Shown here: positions 44,599 through 55,168 of the stretch, piece by piece
Layout: every line of letters begins with the position of its first letter
Numbering within the stretch: the first letter of the stretch is position 1
Assembly: GCF_005843925.1 (NCBI RefSeq)
Contig: NZ_VCBC01000004.1
Coordinates: 248,001-312,000 of the forward strand
Reading direction: 5' to 3'
DNA: 64,000 nt
From: Thalassotalea litorea
Lineage (GTDB): Bacteria > Pseudomonadota > Gammaproteobacteria > Enterobacterales > Alteromonadaceae
Translations under genes and position numbers: made by a program
The notes under the pieces: generated by a model
Told to the model about the DNA's origin: nothing
Database searches by the model: none
The model's input: the letters and a program-made list of their open reading frames with translations, nothing else

Positions 44599-47169
44599 AT
44601 GGCAGAACAGGCATTTCATTGGTTACATTGGTCGCGGCAGCAAGCAAGGGTTTTGCTATGTATTGATGTTGGCGATCAGACTTCACAACCCCTGACCAAT
44701 CTGCTGTTTTCACAACTTAACGGTTACTTTTCGAGGCAGGACAAAGCCTTTCGCGCCAATTGCAGCCTGACACCACCTAAAGTGAATACGGCAATTTATC
44801 AAGATTCTGCTTCTGCTCAAGGGCTAAACCCAATATCGCAAGTAAACGCACAAGCACAACGGGGCATATCAGCGTTTATGCCGTTTGAAGCTTCTCAAGC
44901 ACCCAAAGCTCTTGCCCAAGATGTCGCAACAACTAAGGCTGATACGGATCAATTCGCCGGCCAGACGAACAGTCTATTTTCGACCTGTAGTTTAACTGGG
45001 CAACAATATCGATCTCAATTAGGGCGAGAAAATCGCTTGGTTTTGATTGATATGCGGCGGTCGTTCAACCCTGATGTTATTGCAGCCCTGGGCGGAACCG
45101 TGATCGGTGGTGGGGTGATGGTCATACTTGTTAAACAGCCAAAGACTCTATCATTCACGCTTGCACACTTTAGCCAAGGGTTTGGTGGGCGCCGACACTG
45201 CCATTATCTCAAATTAAGCGGAGCAAATTTACAACAGGGCGACAAAGACACGATCACCGACGTTTTCTCTGTGCCTGAATGCATCAACAAGCGTCAAATT
45301 CATAGCGATAAGCATTCAGCCCAGTATGTGAATAATTCAATCGCTAAACAACCCGAAGATGGTGCACTGTCACACTTCGACAATGGCGCGGTTAATGAAC
45401 AGCAGCACCAGGCGATCACCAAAATTATTAAGGTCGCAACGGGTAGGCGCGATCGCCCTTTGGTGATCACCGCAGATCGCGGTCGAGGTAAAACCACTGC
45501 CCTGGCGCTGGCCAGTATGCAATTACTGCAAGAGAGTACAACTCCAATAACGATTTTTATTACCGCACCATCACCGATGTCGATACAAACCTATTTCCGA
45601 CATTTTCAGCAAAACACAAATGAGTTTTTAGTGCATGGCTTGCACGTGAAATATCGCCAACATCACATTCGTTTTGTGCCCGTTGATGAACTTATCGCGG
45701 GTGACCTGCAATGCCAATTACTATTAATTGATGAAGCGGCGGGTATTCCGATTACACTATTGAAAAGACTAAGCACTTGCTATCACCGCGTAGTCTTTTC
45801 ATCCACAGTACACGGCTATGAAGGAGCGGGCAGAGGTTTTACCCATAAGTTTTTACCGCATTTACATCGTATTTATGCCAATAGCCGAGAATTACACTTA
45901 AGTCGTCCGGTGCGCTGGTCACAACATGATGAGTTAGAACAACTGCTGTTTGAACGTTTTTTCTTAAATGCGTCGTTGGCAACCTTGCCTGATAATATAA
46001 AAAGCACCAAGGCCGAAACAGTTGCTGCGCCGATACGCTATCAATGGCTGCAAGGCAAAGAATTAATCCAATGTCCGCAATTATTTGAACAGGTATTTGC
46101 GCTGTTGGTTGGGGCTCACTATCAAACCAAGCCTTCAGATTTAAAAGTCTTGCTGGATGATGAGCAAGTTTATCTTGGTCTTCAATTGGTCGGTGTCTCT
46201 GCTGAGTTGCCGAATCAACCACAAGCGGATTCGATACTGACCGGTGTTGCTATGCTCATGTTTGAAGGCGATCTCGACGAAGAACTGATCGCAAAAATTA
46301 ATCAGGGGCAAAGGCGAATTTCAGGGCAGTTTACCCCTCAGTCATTATTGACTCAGGCCAATGTTGAATGGGCATTTAATTTTCGCTACGCGCGTGTGCT
46401 GCGTATTGCGGTGCACCCTGAACTACAAAGTCAGGGGTACGGTAAGTTGCTGCTAAGTGCCGCGGAAATATTTGCCATCGACCAGCGTCTCGATTGCTTA
46501 TCTACTAGTTTTGGCGGCAACCAACAACTATTTCACTTTTGGCAGGATAGTGAATTTCAGGTGGCCAGGTTAGGTTTTACCCGGGATAAAGCCAGTGGCG
46601 AACATTCAATCTTGATGTTAAAACCGCTAACGGCTGAGGCAAAACCTCGAGTATTCGCCTTACAATTACGTTGGCGTCGCGAATTGATAAGTTACTTGCC
46701 CGATGAGTATCAAAACTTGTCCCCGTGTTTGGTCGCGTTACTGTTGTCAGCAACGGGTAGATGCACGCTGGAAGACGATGGACAGCAATTGAGTCCTTTC
46801 TCCGCGGACGATTTGATTATTGTTGAGCATTTTATTGACGGCTCTCGACAATTGAGTTGCTGTATTCCGGCGCTACAGAGATTATTAATGTCGTTAACCA
46901 AAACTGACTATAGTTATGTTAAAAATACGGCGTTAAACGAATTAGGTGAGACATCATCATTGGCGGTACTCGTTGCCAAAATTCTCCAGAAACATAGCTT
47001 TTCACTATTGGCAAAGCGATTTGATTTAACCGGCCAAAAAGCAGTCATCAAGCAATTGCAAGTGGCGTCTGAAGCGCTACTACAACGCATCAAGGCAAAT
47101 GATCAAATTCATTGCCATAGCGGGGAAAACTCAACGAGCAAAAGCCGCGACATGCTTGATAACACCTAA
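44599..47169 (+). CDS. tmcA: tRNA(Met) cytidine acetyltransferase TmcA
   Basis: An 856-residue cytoplasmic enzyme forming N4-acetylcytidine at the wobble base of elongator tRNA-Met with acetyl-CoA and ATP. It has an N-terminal DUF1726-type part, an RNA-helicase module with Walker A ADRGRGKTTALAL and Walker B LLLIDEAAGIP, then a GNAT acetyltransferase domain with LRIAVHPELQSQGYGKLLL, and a C-terminal tRNA-binding tail. It is longer than the E. coli protein (671) owing to a Gln/Ala-rich insert near residues 55-130 and a long tail. A TTG directly before the ATG is an alternative start. Confidence 0.93.
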   Translation: MAEQAFHWLHWSRQQARVLLCIDVGDQTSQPLTNLLFSQLNGYFSRQDKAFRANCSLTPPKVNTAIYQDSASAQGLNPISQVNAQAQRGISAFMPFEASQAPKALAQDVATTKADTDQFAGQTNSLFSTCSLTGQQYRSQLGRENRLVLIDMRRSFNPDVIAALGGTVIGGGVMVILVKQPKTLSFTLAHFSQGFGGRRHCHYLKLSGANLQQGDKDTITDVFSVPECINKRQIHSDKHSAQYVNNSIAKQPEDGALSHFDNGAVNEQQHQAITKIIKVATGRRDRPLVITADRGRGKTTALALASMQLLQESTTPITIFITAPSPMSIQTYFRHFQQNTNEFLVHGLHVKYRQHHIRFVPVDELIAGDLQCQLLLIDEAAGIPITLLKRLSTCYHRVVFSSTVHGYEGAGRGFTHKFLPHLHRIYANSRELHLSRPVRWSQHDELEQLLFERFFLNASLATLPDNIKSTKAETVAAPIRYQWLQGKELIQCPQLFEQVFALLVGAHYQTKPSDLKVLLDDEQVYLGLQLVGVSAELPNQPQADSILTGVAMLMFEGDLDEELIAKINQGQRRISGQFTPQSLLTQANVEWAFNFRYARVLRIAVHPELQSQGYGKLLLSAAEIFAIDQRLDCLSTSFGGNQQLFHFWQDSEFQVARLGFTRDKASGEHSILMLKPLTAEAKPRVFALQLRWRRELISYLPDEYQNLSPCLVALLLSATGRCTLEDDGQQLSPFSADDLIIVEHFIDGSRQLSCCIPALQRLLMSLTKTDYSYVKNTALNELGETSSLAVLVAKILQKHSFSLLAKRFDLTGQKAVIKQLQVASEALLQRIKANDQIHCHSGENSTSKSRDMLDNT

Positions 47170-47199
47170 CAAAAACCATAGAGGTTCAACGGGAATTCA

Positions 47200-48081
47200 G
47201 TGATAGAAGTCAGGAATCTTTCAAAACAATACAAAGACGTCAAAGCGGTAGATGATGTCAGTTTTACGGTGAGCAAAGGCCATTGTTTTGGGTTACTCGG
47301 TCCAAATGGTGCGGGTAAAACCACAACGATTGAAATTATGGAAGGAATTTTAAAGCCGACTTCCGGCTCAGTGAATTTTCAGGAAGTTGCTGCGGACGAT
47401 GTCAGTCAGCACATTGGTATTCAGTTTCAGCACACGGCGTTACAGGATTACTTAACCGTCAAAGAAATCCTTATTCTGTTTAAATCTTTTTATCAACGCT
47501 CTGTAGAGATTGCAACTTTGATTAAATGGTGTGATCTGAACGAGATTATTGATCGCGATAATCGTTTGTTATCCGGTGGACAAAGGCAGCGTTTGCTTTT
47601 AGCGCTGGCATTAATTAATGATCCGCAAATTGTTTTTCTTGATGAGCCAACGACAGGTCTGGACCCACAGTCTCGGCGTCATTTTTGGCAATTAGTCGAA
47701 AACATAAAAGCCCAGAATAAAACAGTGATCCTGACCACGCATTATATGGACGAAGCACAACAGTTGTGTGACCAAATCGTGATCATGGATCACGGTAAAA
47801 TTATTGAACAAGGTTCGCCAAAAGCTTTGTTGGACAGGCACTTTCAACAGGTTTTCCTTACCCTGCCAACCGGCAATATCGATACCTCGGTATTGTCTGA
47901 ATTATTCGAAGATGACCAATGGCAAACAGGAGCCGAGCGCATCGAGATTGCCACAACCCATGTTGAAAGTACGGTGAAAAAATTGATTGGGGCACATGTG
48001 CCATTAACAGGGATGCATATAAAATCTGCCAATCTTGATGATTTGTTTTTAAAGCTTACAGGCCATAGTTTACGGGGATGA
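47200..48081 (+). CDS. ABC-2 type exporter, ATP-binding subunit
   Basis: A 293-residue ATPase with Walker A GPNGAGKTTT, signature LLSGGQRQRLLLALAL and Walker B IVFLDEPTTGLDP. The overall layout resembles DrrA/CcmA-type exporters. It starts at a GTG with a GGGAA-type site and lies 30 bp after tmcA and 3 bp before its permease gene. The exported substrate cannot be told from sequence. Confidence 0.9.
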   Translation: MIEVRNLSKQYKDVKAVDDVSFTVSKGHCFGLLGPNGAGKTTTIEIMEGILKPTSGSVNFQEVAADDVSQHIGIQFQHTALQDYLTVKEILILFKSFYQRSVEIATLIKWCDLNEIIDRDNRLLSGGQRQRLLLALALINDPQIVFLDEPTTGLDPQSRRHFWQLVENIKAQNKTVILTTHYMDEAQQLCDQIVIMDHGKIIEQGSPKALLDRHFQQVFLTLPTGNIDTSVLSELFEDDQWQTGAERIEIATTHVESTVKKLIGAHVPLTGMHIKSANLDDLFLKLTGHSLRG

Positions 48082-48084
48082 TGG

Positions 48085-49092
48085 ATGTTTAATGTGCAGC
48101 GGTTTTGGGCCGTGGTCAAAGCGAGAAATCTCGAGTTTTTTCGAGACAAATCTTCTCTGGGCTGGAATCTATTATTCCCGGTATTGTTACTGGCAATATT
48201 TGCAATGGTATTTTCCGGCGATGGTCGTGCCGTTTATAAGGTCGGTGTATTGGACAGACAATCGGAAACTTTGGCATTTCTCAGTACTCGCTACATCGAC
48301 TTCATTGAGTATCAGCAGTTAGATAAGGCGAAAATCAAACTTCAGCAACACGAAATTGATTTGGTGATTGACCAGGGCGCGCAGCAGTATTGGGTTAATG
48401 AGGAATCGCCGAAAGGTTATTTAGTCGAGAAAATGTTTCTCAGTGAACAGAGCAACTTCCAACGGCAACTCACTCAGGGTAGGGCAATTCGTTATATTGA
48501 TTGGGTATTACCGGGGATCCTCGGGATGAACATTATGTTTTCCTGTTTGTTTGGTGTCGGCTATGTGATCGTTCGTTACCGCAAAAACTCGGTGTTAAAA
48601 CGACTGAAAGCAACGCCGCTATCAGCTTTTGAATTTGTCGCTGCACAGTTAACCTCAAGGCTTTTCATCGTATTGTTTATGGCGACAATCGTGTACGTCG
48701 GCTGCGATCTATTTTTCGATTTTTACATGTTGGGAAGCTATCTGGATCTATTTTTAGTGGCGTTGGTTGGCGCAATGAGTCTGATATCTTTGGGGTTGGT
48801 TATCTCTACTCGAAGTAAAAGTGAGGAGTTAGTCGGTGGTTTGTTGAATATGGCGACCTGGCCAATGATGTTATTGTCCGGGGTATGGTTTTCTCTGGAA
48901 GGGGCGCCGCAAATTGTAAAGAACATCGCCGCAGTTTTTCCTCTCACCCATTTAGTTTCCGCGGCGCGAAAAATCATCACTGAAGGGGCGACATTAGTCG
49001 ATATTCAAATGGAGTTGTGGATTATGGCGGGGATGACTTTGGTATTTTTGCTGTTGAGTGCGTATTTATTTAGCTGGGATGGTGATCGCTAA
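48085..49092 (+). CDS. ABC-2 type exporter, permease subunit
   Basis: A 335-residue inner-membrane protein with an N-terminal TM helix (about 28-46), a large outside loop (about 50-150) and five further TM helices in the C-terminal half. The end has the ABC-2 motif WPMMLLSGVWFSLEGAPQIVKNIAAVFPLTHLVSAARKI. It pairs with the ATPase just upstream. The substrate is unknown. Confidence 0.9.
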   Translation: MFNVQRFWAVVKARNLEFFRDKSSLGWNLLFPVLLLAIFAMVFSGDGRAVYKVGVLDRQSETLAFLSTRYIDFIEYQQLDKAKIKLQQHEIDLVIDQGAQQYWVNEESPKGYLVEKMFLSEQSNFQRQLTQGRAIRYIDWVLPGILGMNIMFSCLFGVGYVIVRYRKNSVLKRLKATPLSAFEFVAAQLTSRLFIVLFMATIVYVGCDLFFDFYMLGSYLDLFLVALVGAMSLISLGLVISTRSKSEELVGGLLNMATWPMMLLSGVWFSLEGAPQIVKNIAAVFPLTHLVSAARKIITEGATLVDIQMELWIMAGMTLVFLLLSAYLFSWDGDR

Positions 49093-49147
49093 CCGTGCTA
49101 ATGCTATTAGCCAAATTAACCACCACCACCTTGGCGTGCTTTCGTGA

Positions 49148-50224
49148 TTATTCCTGTTTGCCTAAGCAGTGCTCAATAGAGACGGACAAAAGCTCTTTGG
49201 CATTTTGTGCACCTTGCTCTTGTTGCACATAGTCATGAGTTGGGGTGACCTTGTTGCCCCATTTTATATAAGCCGCACCCCAGGTTAATCCCGCACCAAA
49301 TGCAGCGCTCATTATTTTATCCCCAGCTTTGACTTTGCCTTGCTCTAACGCTTCACACAAAGCAATTGGCACAGTTGCGGCAGAGGTATTACCGTAGTTT
49401 TGAATATTGACCATCACTTGATCGTCACGCAATTTAAGTTTGCTCTGCAAGGTTTCAATAATTCGAATATTGGCTTGATGAGGTACGAGCAAGTCTACGT
49501 CTTCGACGCTTAACCCCGCTTCTTCCATTACCGTCTCTGTTGCCTTACCCATACCACGCACAGCACGTTTGAAAATATCCTGACCCTGGAACGAGATATC
49601 TAATTCCGACGGTGGGTTGATGTAGCGATCCATATCGGTACCGAAGTTATTGATCGATAAAATATCCCGGGCATTCGAATCACAGCCTAACTTCGCATTT
49701 AATAAACCATAGGGCTGGTCAGTGGCTTCTAGAATAACCGCACCGGCGCCATCGCCAAACAATACTGCGGTATCGCGCTTGTTCCAGTTAAGAAACCAAC
49801 TCATCCGCTCAGCACCGATAACCAGTGCCTTTTTGGCTGCACCAAAACGAATTTGTGCGGTGGCATTTTGTAAAGCATACAAAAAGCCGGTACAGGCCGA
49901 ACTTAAATCAAAACATGCAGCGTTATTCGAACCAAGAAGTTGTTGGACTCGAGACGCCGTATTCGGAACCAAAGTGTCAGGACAGGAAGTTGCAATGATA
50001 ATCAAATCGAGGTCATCGGCTTCGATTCCGGCACTTGCTAATGCATGTTTTGCTGCCAATGCTGACATTTCTGCGGTGTTGATATGTGAAATCCTGCGCT
50101 CTTTAATACCTGTACGGGAGCTGATCCATTCATCGGAAGTTTCTAGAAAAGTGGCGAGGTCGTCATTGGTTAAGATGGCGGGAGGTGTGTATTTACCCCA
50201 GCCGGTGATTTCAGCGTATTGCAT
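49148..50224 (-). CDS. 3-oxoacyl-ACP synthase III (FabH-like)
   Basis: A 358-residue condensing enzyme of the FabH family with the catalytic triad Cys111 ([11 protein letters not shown]), His249 (VPHQANIRI) and Asn279 (NYGNTSAA). It may condense acyl-CoA with malonyl-ACP in fatty-acid or specialised lipid synthesis. It is about 40 residues longer than E. coli FabH, mainly at the C terminus ([12 protein letters not shown]...LGKQE), and not next to other fab genes, so it may be a FabH paralogue. The open frame starts at 50269; the ATG at 50224 with an AGGA box starts at the family homology. Confidence 0.88.
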   Translation of the reverse strand: MQYAEITGWGKYTPPAILTNDDLATFLETSDEWISSRTGIKERRISHINTAEMSALAAKHALASAGIEADDLDLIIIATSCPDTLVPNTASRVQQLLGSNNAACFDLSSACTGFLYALQNATAQIRFGAAKKALVIGAERMSWFLNWNKRDTAVLFGDGAGAVILEATDQPYGLLNAKLGCDSNARDILSINNFGTDMDRYINPPSELDISFQGQDIFKRAVRGMGKATETVMEEAGLSVEDVDLLVPHQANIRIIETLQSKLKLRDDQVMVNIQNYGNTSAATVPIALCEALEQGKVKAGDKIMSAAFGAGLTWGAAYIKWGNKVTPTHDYVQQEQGAQNAKELLSVSIEHCLGKQE

Positions 50225-50489
50225 AAAGACATCCTGAACGCTACCTGGACAACTTTTCCAGGACAGCAAAACTACGAATAATGGCTTAGTTTAATGACAA
50301 ATGTCTGCAAATTAAAGAAAATAGTTAAGAAAGTAGAGGAAGTTTAACCCTTGATATGAACTTTCAAGGGGTAGACGGTGACAGTTTGAAAGGCAAAACT
50401 TTCAAGCAGGTGTCAAGGTGTCAGCGCGTTAGCTGTCGGCCGGAAATCTGAGTAAATAAGGCTTTCTTTCGCGACATCAGTTTGTCTTC

Positions 50490-51155
50490 TTAACCCATCA
50501 GGTAAATGTAGATTGCCAGAAAATGACAACAGCTTCCCGCCAACACAAAGACATGCCAAATTGCATGATTAAACGGGATTTTGTTAAAGGCGTAGAATAC
50601 TGCGCCAAGGGTGTATGCGGCGCCACCACTAGCTAACAATATTAAACCGCCGGTTGCGACATTAGCGATCATATCTGGCATTGCAATAACCACCAACCAG
50701 CCCATGGCGAGATAGGTTGCTAAGGATACTTTTGGAAAACGTTGACGAAAGATGAGTTTAAAAAAGATACCAGCAATGGCCAAGGTCCAGACAATTGACA
50801 AGATTGCATATCCCCAGGCGTTTTCTAAAGATATCAACATAAACGGGGTATAGGTTCCGGCAATCAGCAAATAGATCGCACAATGGTCAACGAGTTTTAG
50901 TACAGATTTTGCCGATTGGTGCGTAATGCTGTGATACAAGGTTGAGGCTAAAAACAGCACGAGCATCGAAGTTCCGTAAATAATGGCGCTGGTCATTTGG
51001 GCAGCGTCATTGGCGACCATGATCATTAATGTCAGAGCTGCCACACTTAATAAAGCGCCAACACCATGGGTGATTGAGTTTAAGAGTTCCTCGACCAGGG
51101 AGTAGCCTTGGCGGAGATTTTTCTGAATGTTTTGGGAAATCACTTGACCGGACAT
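50490..51155 (-). CDS. trhA: TrhA / hemolysin III family membrane protein
   Basis: A 221-residue inner-membrane protein with seven TM helices. The family marks are EELLNSITHGVGALLSVAAL, LYHSITHQSAKSVLKLVDHCAIYLLIAGTYTPF and HAIWHVFVLAGSCCHFLAIYIY, with conserved His and Asp residues that may bind metal. E. coli TrhA (YqfA) influences membrane energetics; hemolysis is not established for the proteobacterial proteins. Monocistronic. Confidence 0.92.
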   Translation of the reverse strand: MSGQVISQNIQKNLRQGYSLVEELLNSITHGVGALLSVAALTLMIMVANDAAQMTSAIIYGTSMLVLFLASTLYHSITHQSAKSVLKLVDHCAIYLLIAGTYTPFMLISLENAWGYAILSIVWTLAIAGIFFKLIFRQRFPKVSLATYLAMGWLVVIAMPDMIANVATGGLILLASGGAAYTLGAVFYAFNKIPFNHAIWHVFVLAGSCCHFLAIYIYLMG

Positions 51156-51324
51156 GGGAGCGCCTGAGAATAACGGGAGACAGTATAAATTATGCGCTGA
51201 ACCGCAACGGTTTTCAAATGAAGATTCTAGAATTGCGCATATTCGGCAATAGAAGGGTTACCGGAAGCGTCTGGTACACGCTTTCCGATACCCAACAAAC
51301 AGCTCGGTTCATGTTGAGCCTGAA

Positions 51325-51492
51325 TTATACTTCTTCTAATAGATGCTCTAACGAGTTGTCGTAACTTAGAAGCTCTTTTTCTAGAGCAAGTTTTTCCTTA
51401 AATTGTTCTATTTCACGCCATTTACGCTTTTTGCTTGTTTTCGTTTTAGTTTTGCCTTCGACAATTTCCATTAAGCTCTCAATTGGATCCAT
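51325..51492 (-). CDS. DUF3545 family small protein
   Basis: A 55-residue charged protein too short for usual ORF limits. It has the core KKRKWREIEQFKEKLALEKEL, characteristic of DUF3545 proteins in gammaproteobacteria, and an acidic C terminus (EHLLEEV). It probably forms a helix; the function is unknown. An AGGAG box lies 9 bases before the ATG. It sits between trhA and the transaldolase gene. Confidence 0.85.
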   Translation of the reverse strand: MDPIESLMEIVEGKTKTKTSKKRKWREIEQFKEKLALEKELLSYDNSLEHLLEEV

Positions 51493-51584
51493 AATATTAG
51501 CTCCTGCTGATTACAATTGATTACAATGACACTTTTTTAATAACACAAAAAAAAATCGAAGAAAACCATTAATTGTAAAAAAAA

Positions 51585-51614
51585 CAAACAAAAAAAGCGG
51601 TATTAAACCGCTTT
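51585..51614 (-). terminator. terminator after the transaldolase gene
   Basis: An 8-bp stem AAAGCGGT/ACCGCTTT with loop ATTAA (51594-51614) lies 31 bp after the stop codon. The A-run on its left (51588-51593 and beyond) gives the U-tract for the minus-strand transcript. Confidence 0.85.
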
Positions 51615-51645
51615 CTTTGTTTGTTTTTTAATCTAAGTGTATGGT

Positions 51646-52599
51646 TTACAACAATTTGCTTAATTTTTCTTCAAGCTTAATTTGATCAACCGTAAATCCT
51701 CGGATCCCTTCAGCAAGTTTTTCCGTTGCCATCGCATCTTCATTCATTAACCAGCGGAATTGTTTTTCCGATAACTTATCACTCGATGCAATTGGCGCAT
51801 TATTATCTTGTAGCTTTCGCGTAACCGGTTCATTGGATTCCGCCAGTTCTGCTAACAGGGCGGGACTGATGGTTAATCTATCGCAACCTGCTAGTTCCAA
51901 TATTTCATCTTTGTTGCGAAAACTGGCACCCATGACAATGGTTTTGTAGCCGTGCTGTTTGTAATAGTCATAGATCTGCGTCACTGAGATAACACCGGGA
52001 TCTTCTGCCGCAGGGTAGGCATCTTTGCCACTGGCCTTTTTATACCAGTCGAGAATGCGGCCAACAAAAGGCGAAATCAAAAAAACGCCTGCTTCGGCAC
52101 AAGCTTGTGCTTGCGCAAAGCTGAATAAGAGTGTCAGATTACAGTTGATACCTTGCTGTTCGAGTTGTTCTGCGGCACGAATACCTTCCCAGGTAGAAGC
52201 GATTTTTATCAGGATTTTATCCTGAGTAATGCCTTGTTGCTCATACATTGCAATTAATTTTTTTGCTTTGGCGACCGTCGCTTCGGTATCAAACGATAAA
52301 CGCGAATCCACTTCCGTAGAAATGCGGCCCGGGACAATTTTCAAAATTTCGACACCGGTCAATACTGAAAACATATCGGCAGCTTCAATTATCTGAGCGT
52401 TTGCATCGCTGGCATGTTGCTTGCCATATTCAATCGCTTTTTGTAATAGCGGCTGATAGCCCTCAATGTCGGATGCTTTGAGCAAAAGGGACGGGTTGGT
52501 CGTCGCGTCTTGGGGGTGAAAGCGGGCGATCGCATCTACGTCGCCAGTATCGGCAACAACGGTGGTCATTGCTTTTAATTGAGATAACTGATCGGTCAT
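51646..52599 (-). CDS. tal: transaldolase
   Basis: A 317-residue cytoplasmic enzyme of the pentose-phosphate pathway, TalB type and the same length as in E. coli. The Schiff-base Lys132 is in [11 protein letters not shown], and Asp17 is in VVADTGD. The open frame starts at 52641; the ATG at 52599 ([20 protein letters not shown]) matches the family start and has AAGGAC 7 bases before it. It ends with a strong terminator. Confidence 0.96.
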   Translation of the reverse strand: MTDQLSQLKAMTTVVADTGDVDAIARFHPQDATTNPSLLLKASDIEGYQPLLQKAIEYGKQHASDANAQIIEAADMFSVLTGVEILKIVPGRISTEVDSRLSFDTEATVAKAKKLIAMYEQQGITQDKILIKIASTWEGIRAAEQLEQQGINCNLTLLFSFAQAQACAEAGVFLISPFVGRILDWYKKASGKDAYPAAEDPGVISVTQIYDYYKQHGYKTIVMGASFRNKDEILELAGCDRLTISPALLAELAESNEPVTRKLQDNNAPIASSDKLSEKQFRWLMNEDAMATEKLAEGIRGFTVDQIKLEEKLSKLL

Positions 52600-52866
52600 T
52601 GTTTTGTCCTTAAAGAATGTAGCTAGTGTCATTGAACCCAATAATGCCCACCTTTACAAGTCAATAGAGTAAATAATCGAATATTTTATAGAGAATGCAG
52701 ACGGTGCAACAATCAATCCATCGATTACTGCAGTTGCAAGCGAAGTCGGCAACATTTTTGTTAATGTTAAAATTCCGAAAAGTGCATTGTGTCCAGATAC
52801 CTTTTTTACGAGAGCATGGTATAGTCAGACACAAATTAAATTCGTTGAATGAGTGGAACCTAATTC

Positions 52867-53640
52867 ATGCTTATTGTTGTATCTCCTGCGAAAAATCTTG
52901 ATTATGAATCGCCTTTGACTACCGAAAAATTTAGTCAGCCTGAATTGTTAGATGATAGTCAGGAATTGATCGAGCGTTGTCGTCAATTGACGCCAGCGGA
53001 TTTGTCCTCGTTGATGTCAATCAGTGACAAACTCGCCGGTTTAAATGCGGCAAGATTTGGCGAATGGCATTTACCATTCACAGCCGATAATGCAAGACCC
53101 GCGGTTTTGGCATTTAACGGTGATGTTTACACAGGGTTGGATGCAAAAACATTTGATCAACAAGATCTTGAGTTTGCCCAGAATAATTTGCGAATTTTGT
53201 CGGGATTATATGGGGTGTTACGTCCTCTTGATTTAATGCAGCCATATCGACTGGAAATGGGCACCAGACTCAATAACGAAAGAGGCACCAACCTCTATCA
53301 GTTTTGGGGGGAAATCGTCACGGACAAATTAAATGAGCACTTAAAGCAAGAGTCTGACCCAGTGCTCGTTAACCTTGCATCGAACGAATACTTTAAAGTG
53401 GTTAAAAAGAAAAAGTTACATGCATCAGTGATCACCCCGGCATTTAAAGACTGGAAAAATGGTGAGTATAAAATGATCAGCTTTTTTGCTAAAAAAGCCC
53501 GGGGCTTGATGGCACGTTATATCATTCAAAATCAATTAACGGATGTTGAACAGCTGAAAGGTTTTGACTTAGATGGCTATCAATATAGTGAATCGCTTTC
53601 AACGGAATTATCACCGGTATTTACGCGAAAGTTAACGTAA
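52867..53640 (+). CDS. yaaA: peroxide stress protein YaaA
   Basis: A 257-residue protein of the UPF0246 (DUF328) family that in E. coli limits free iron during peroxide stress. The start [17 protein letters not shown] and the internal [27 protein letters not shown] are diagnostic; the fold binds DNA in the E. coli protein. Length is normal. It is monocistronic and divergent from the transaldolase gene. No OxyR site was recognised in the 267-bp gap. Confidence 0.95.
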   Translation: MLIVVSPAKNLDYESPLTTEKFSQPELLDDSQELIERCRQLTPADLSSLMSISDKLAGLNAARFGEWHLPFTADNARPAVLAFNGDVYTGLDAKTFDQQDLEFAQNNLRILSGLYGVLRPLDLMQPYRLEMGTRLNNERGTNLYQFWGEIVTDKLNEHLKQESDPVLVNLASNEYFKVVKKKKLHASVITPAFKDWKNGEYKMISFFAKKARGLMARYIIQNQLTDVEQLKGFDLDGYQYSESLSTELSPVFTRKLT

Positions 53641-53666
53641 AGGCAATGCTGGCGCATCGCCTTTAC
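53637..53666. terminator. hairpin between convergent yaaA and srmB genes
   Basis: An 8-bp stem GTAAAGGC/GCCTTTAC overlaps the yaaA stop codon. The T-run is missing, so this is a weak terminator candidate. Confidence 0.4.
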
Positions 53667-53783
53667 TGTGTGAGGTAACCTGTCGTCAGCGGGTAAAATC
53701 TGCTTAGTAAGCGATTGTTGGATGAGGACTAAGGTTGGTGAAAAAGCACCTTAACTCCCTGGCCCCGGATACCCCATCACTCG

Positions 53784-55049
53784 TTACTTTTTCTTCGCCG
53801 CTTTTTTCGCTTTCTTGGCTTTTTTCGCGGCCTTTTGCTTAGGACTCAATCCGGCGTTCTTTTTCACTTTGACTTTGCTTTTGGCTTTCTTAGTCGGCAC
53901 TTTGGCTTCTTTGTGTTTTGGGCGTAGTTCGTCAATCACCCGACGGCGTAAGCGCTCGTCAATAAAACGTTCGATTTTGCCTAATGAGGTCATATCATGG
54001 GCTTCAACTAAGGATATTGCCGTGCCTTTTTTACCGGCCCTGCCTGTACGGCCAATACGGTGCACATAAATATCGGCTTTGCGTGGCATATCAAAATTAA
54101 TCACATGAGTAATTTCATCGATATCTAAACCTCGCGCAGCAAGGTCGGTAGCAACGAGAATATTCGCTTTGTTATTTTTTACCCGGGCAACGGCGTTATT
54201 ACGCTTATCCTGGGGCATTTCCCCTTCCAGCCAAACATTGGCGAGATCAGAGCTTTGTAATTTACCGGCTAAAAACTGCACCGTCTCGCGTTTGTTGGCA
54301 AACACAACTGCCCGCTTAACATCTTCTTGGCGCAGTATGTTTAGCAATAATTCGATTTTGTGTTCTTTGCTATCTGCCAGGTGGATCCATTGATGGGTTT
54401 TCGCTTTTTCTTTGCGAGACGGGTGGGATTCAAGAAAAACCGGCTCGTTCAAAATGTCCTTAGAAAAGCGAATGATGCCAGCCCCGGCTAATGTCGCGCT
54501 CAACAAAAAGGTTTGTTTACGCCATCTGGCCTCTCCGGCAATGCGATTAATATTGTCAGCAAAACCCATATCTAACATGCGATCGGCTTCATCGAGGATC
54601 AGAATTTCAATTTCACGGGCATCAAACTGCTCAGTTTCTATATATTCCAGTAAGCGACCAGGCGTGGCAATTAGCACATCTGTGGTACTGGTCAGGATCT
54701 CTTTATGGGAACCGTAATTAACGCCCCCGGTGATCAAACCACTTTTTATACTGGTAAATTCGCTGAGCTGTTCAGCCTGTTCGAAAATTTGCGTCGCCAA
54801 TTCCCGAGTCGGTGCCAGAATCAATACCCTGGGAAAACCTGGCTTGGTGCGAGGGTAGTCGAGCAGATGCTGCAGGCATGGCAATAAAAACGCTGCAGTT
54901 TTACCGGTTCCAGTCGGAGCACTGGCGAGCACATCTTTGCCGGCCATCGCTTCAGGTAAAACCAGCTCTTGAATTGAGGTCGGTTTTTTGTACCCGGCTG
55001 ATTTCGTGGCAGCAACGAGTTTATCGTCAAGATCAAACTGTTCAAACAT
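53784..55049 (-). CDS. srmB: DEAD-box ATP-dependent RNA helicase SrmB
   Basis: A 421-residue cytoplasmic helicase for early steps of 50S ribosome assembly. Motifs in order: Q-motif (YKKPTSIQELVLP), APTGTGKTAAF, APTRELA, TPGRL, DEADRMLDMGF, SAT, and HRIGRTGRAGKKG. The HQWIHLADSKEHKIELL and DNINRIAGEARWRKQT parts agree with SrmB more than with other E. coli DEAD proteins. The tail (about 380-421) is a Lys/Ala-rich basic extension for RNA binding. Confidence 0.9.
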   Translation of the reverse strand: MFEQFDLDDKLVAATKSAGYKKPTSIQELVLPEAMAGKDVLASAPTGTGKTAAFLLPCLQHLLDYPRTKPGFPRVLILAPTRELATQIFEQAEQLSEFTSIKSGLITGGVNYGSHKEILTSTTDVLIATPGRLLEYIETEQFDAREIEILILDEADRMLDMGFADNINRIAGEARWRKQTFLLSATLAGAGIIRFSKDILNEPVFLESHPSRKEKAKTHQWIHLADSKEHKIELLLNILRQEDVKRAVVFANKRETVQFLAGKLQSSDLANVWLEGEMPQDKRNNAVARVKNNKANILVATDLAARGLDIDEITHVINFDMPRKADIYVHRIGRTGRAGKKGTAISLVEAHDMTSLGKIERFIDERLRRRVIDELRPKHKEAKVPTKKAKSKVKVKKNAGLSPKQKAAKKAKKAKKAAKKK

Positions 55050-55168
55050 GGTAGGAAAGTACCTTAGAATTTACTTTGTCATTAAAGCCCTGGCGAGGAC
55101 TCAGTATAGGTGGTTAAGTTATGTTAATCCAAACCTCTTGGGTCTGGAATTATTTTCCGGATAAGCTT

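Noticed and set aside
50350..50410. Two ACTTTCAAG repeats with an inverted TTGAAAG between
   Set aside because: Short and A/T-biased; forms a small hairpin without a T-run, and no clear role before the FabH-like gene.
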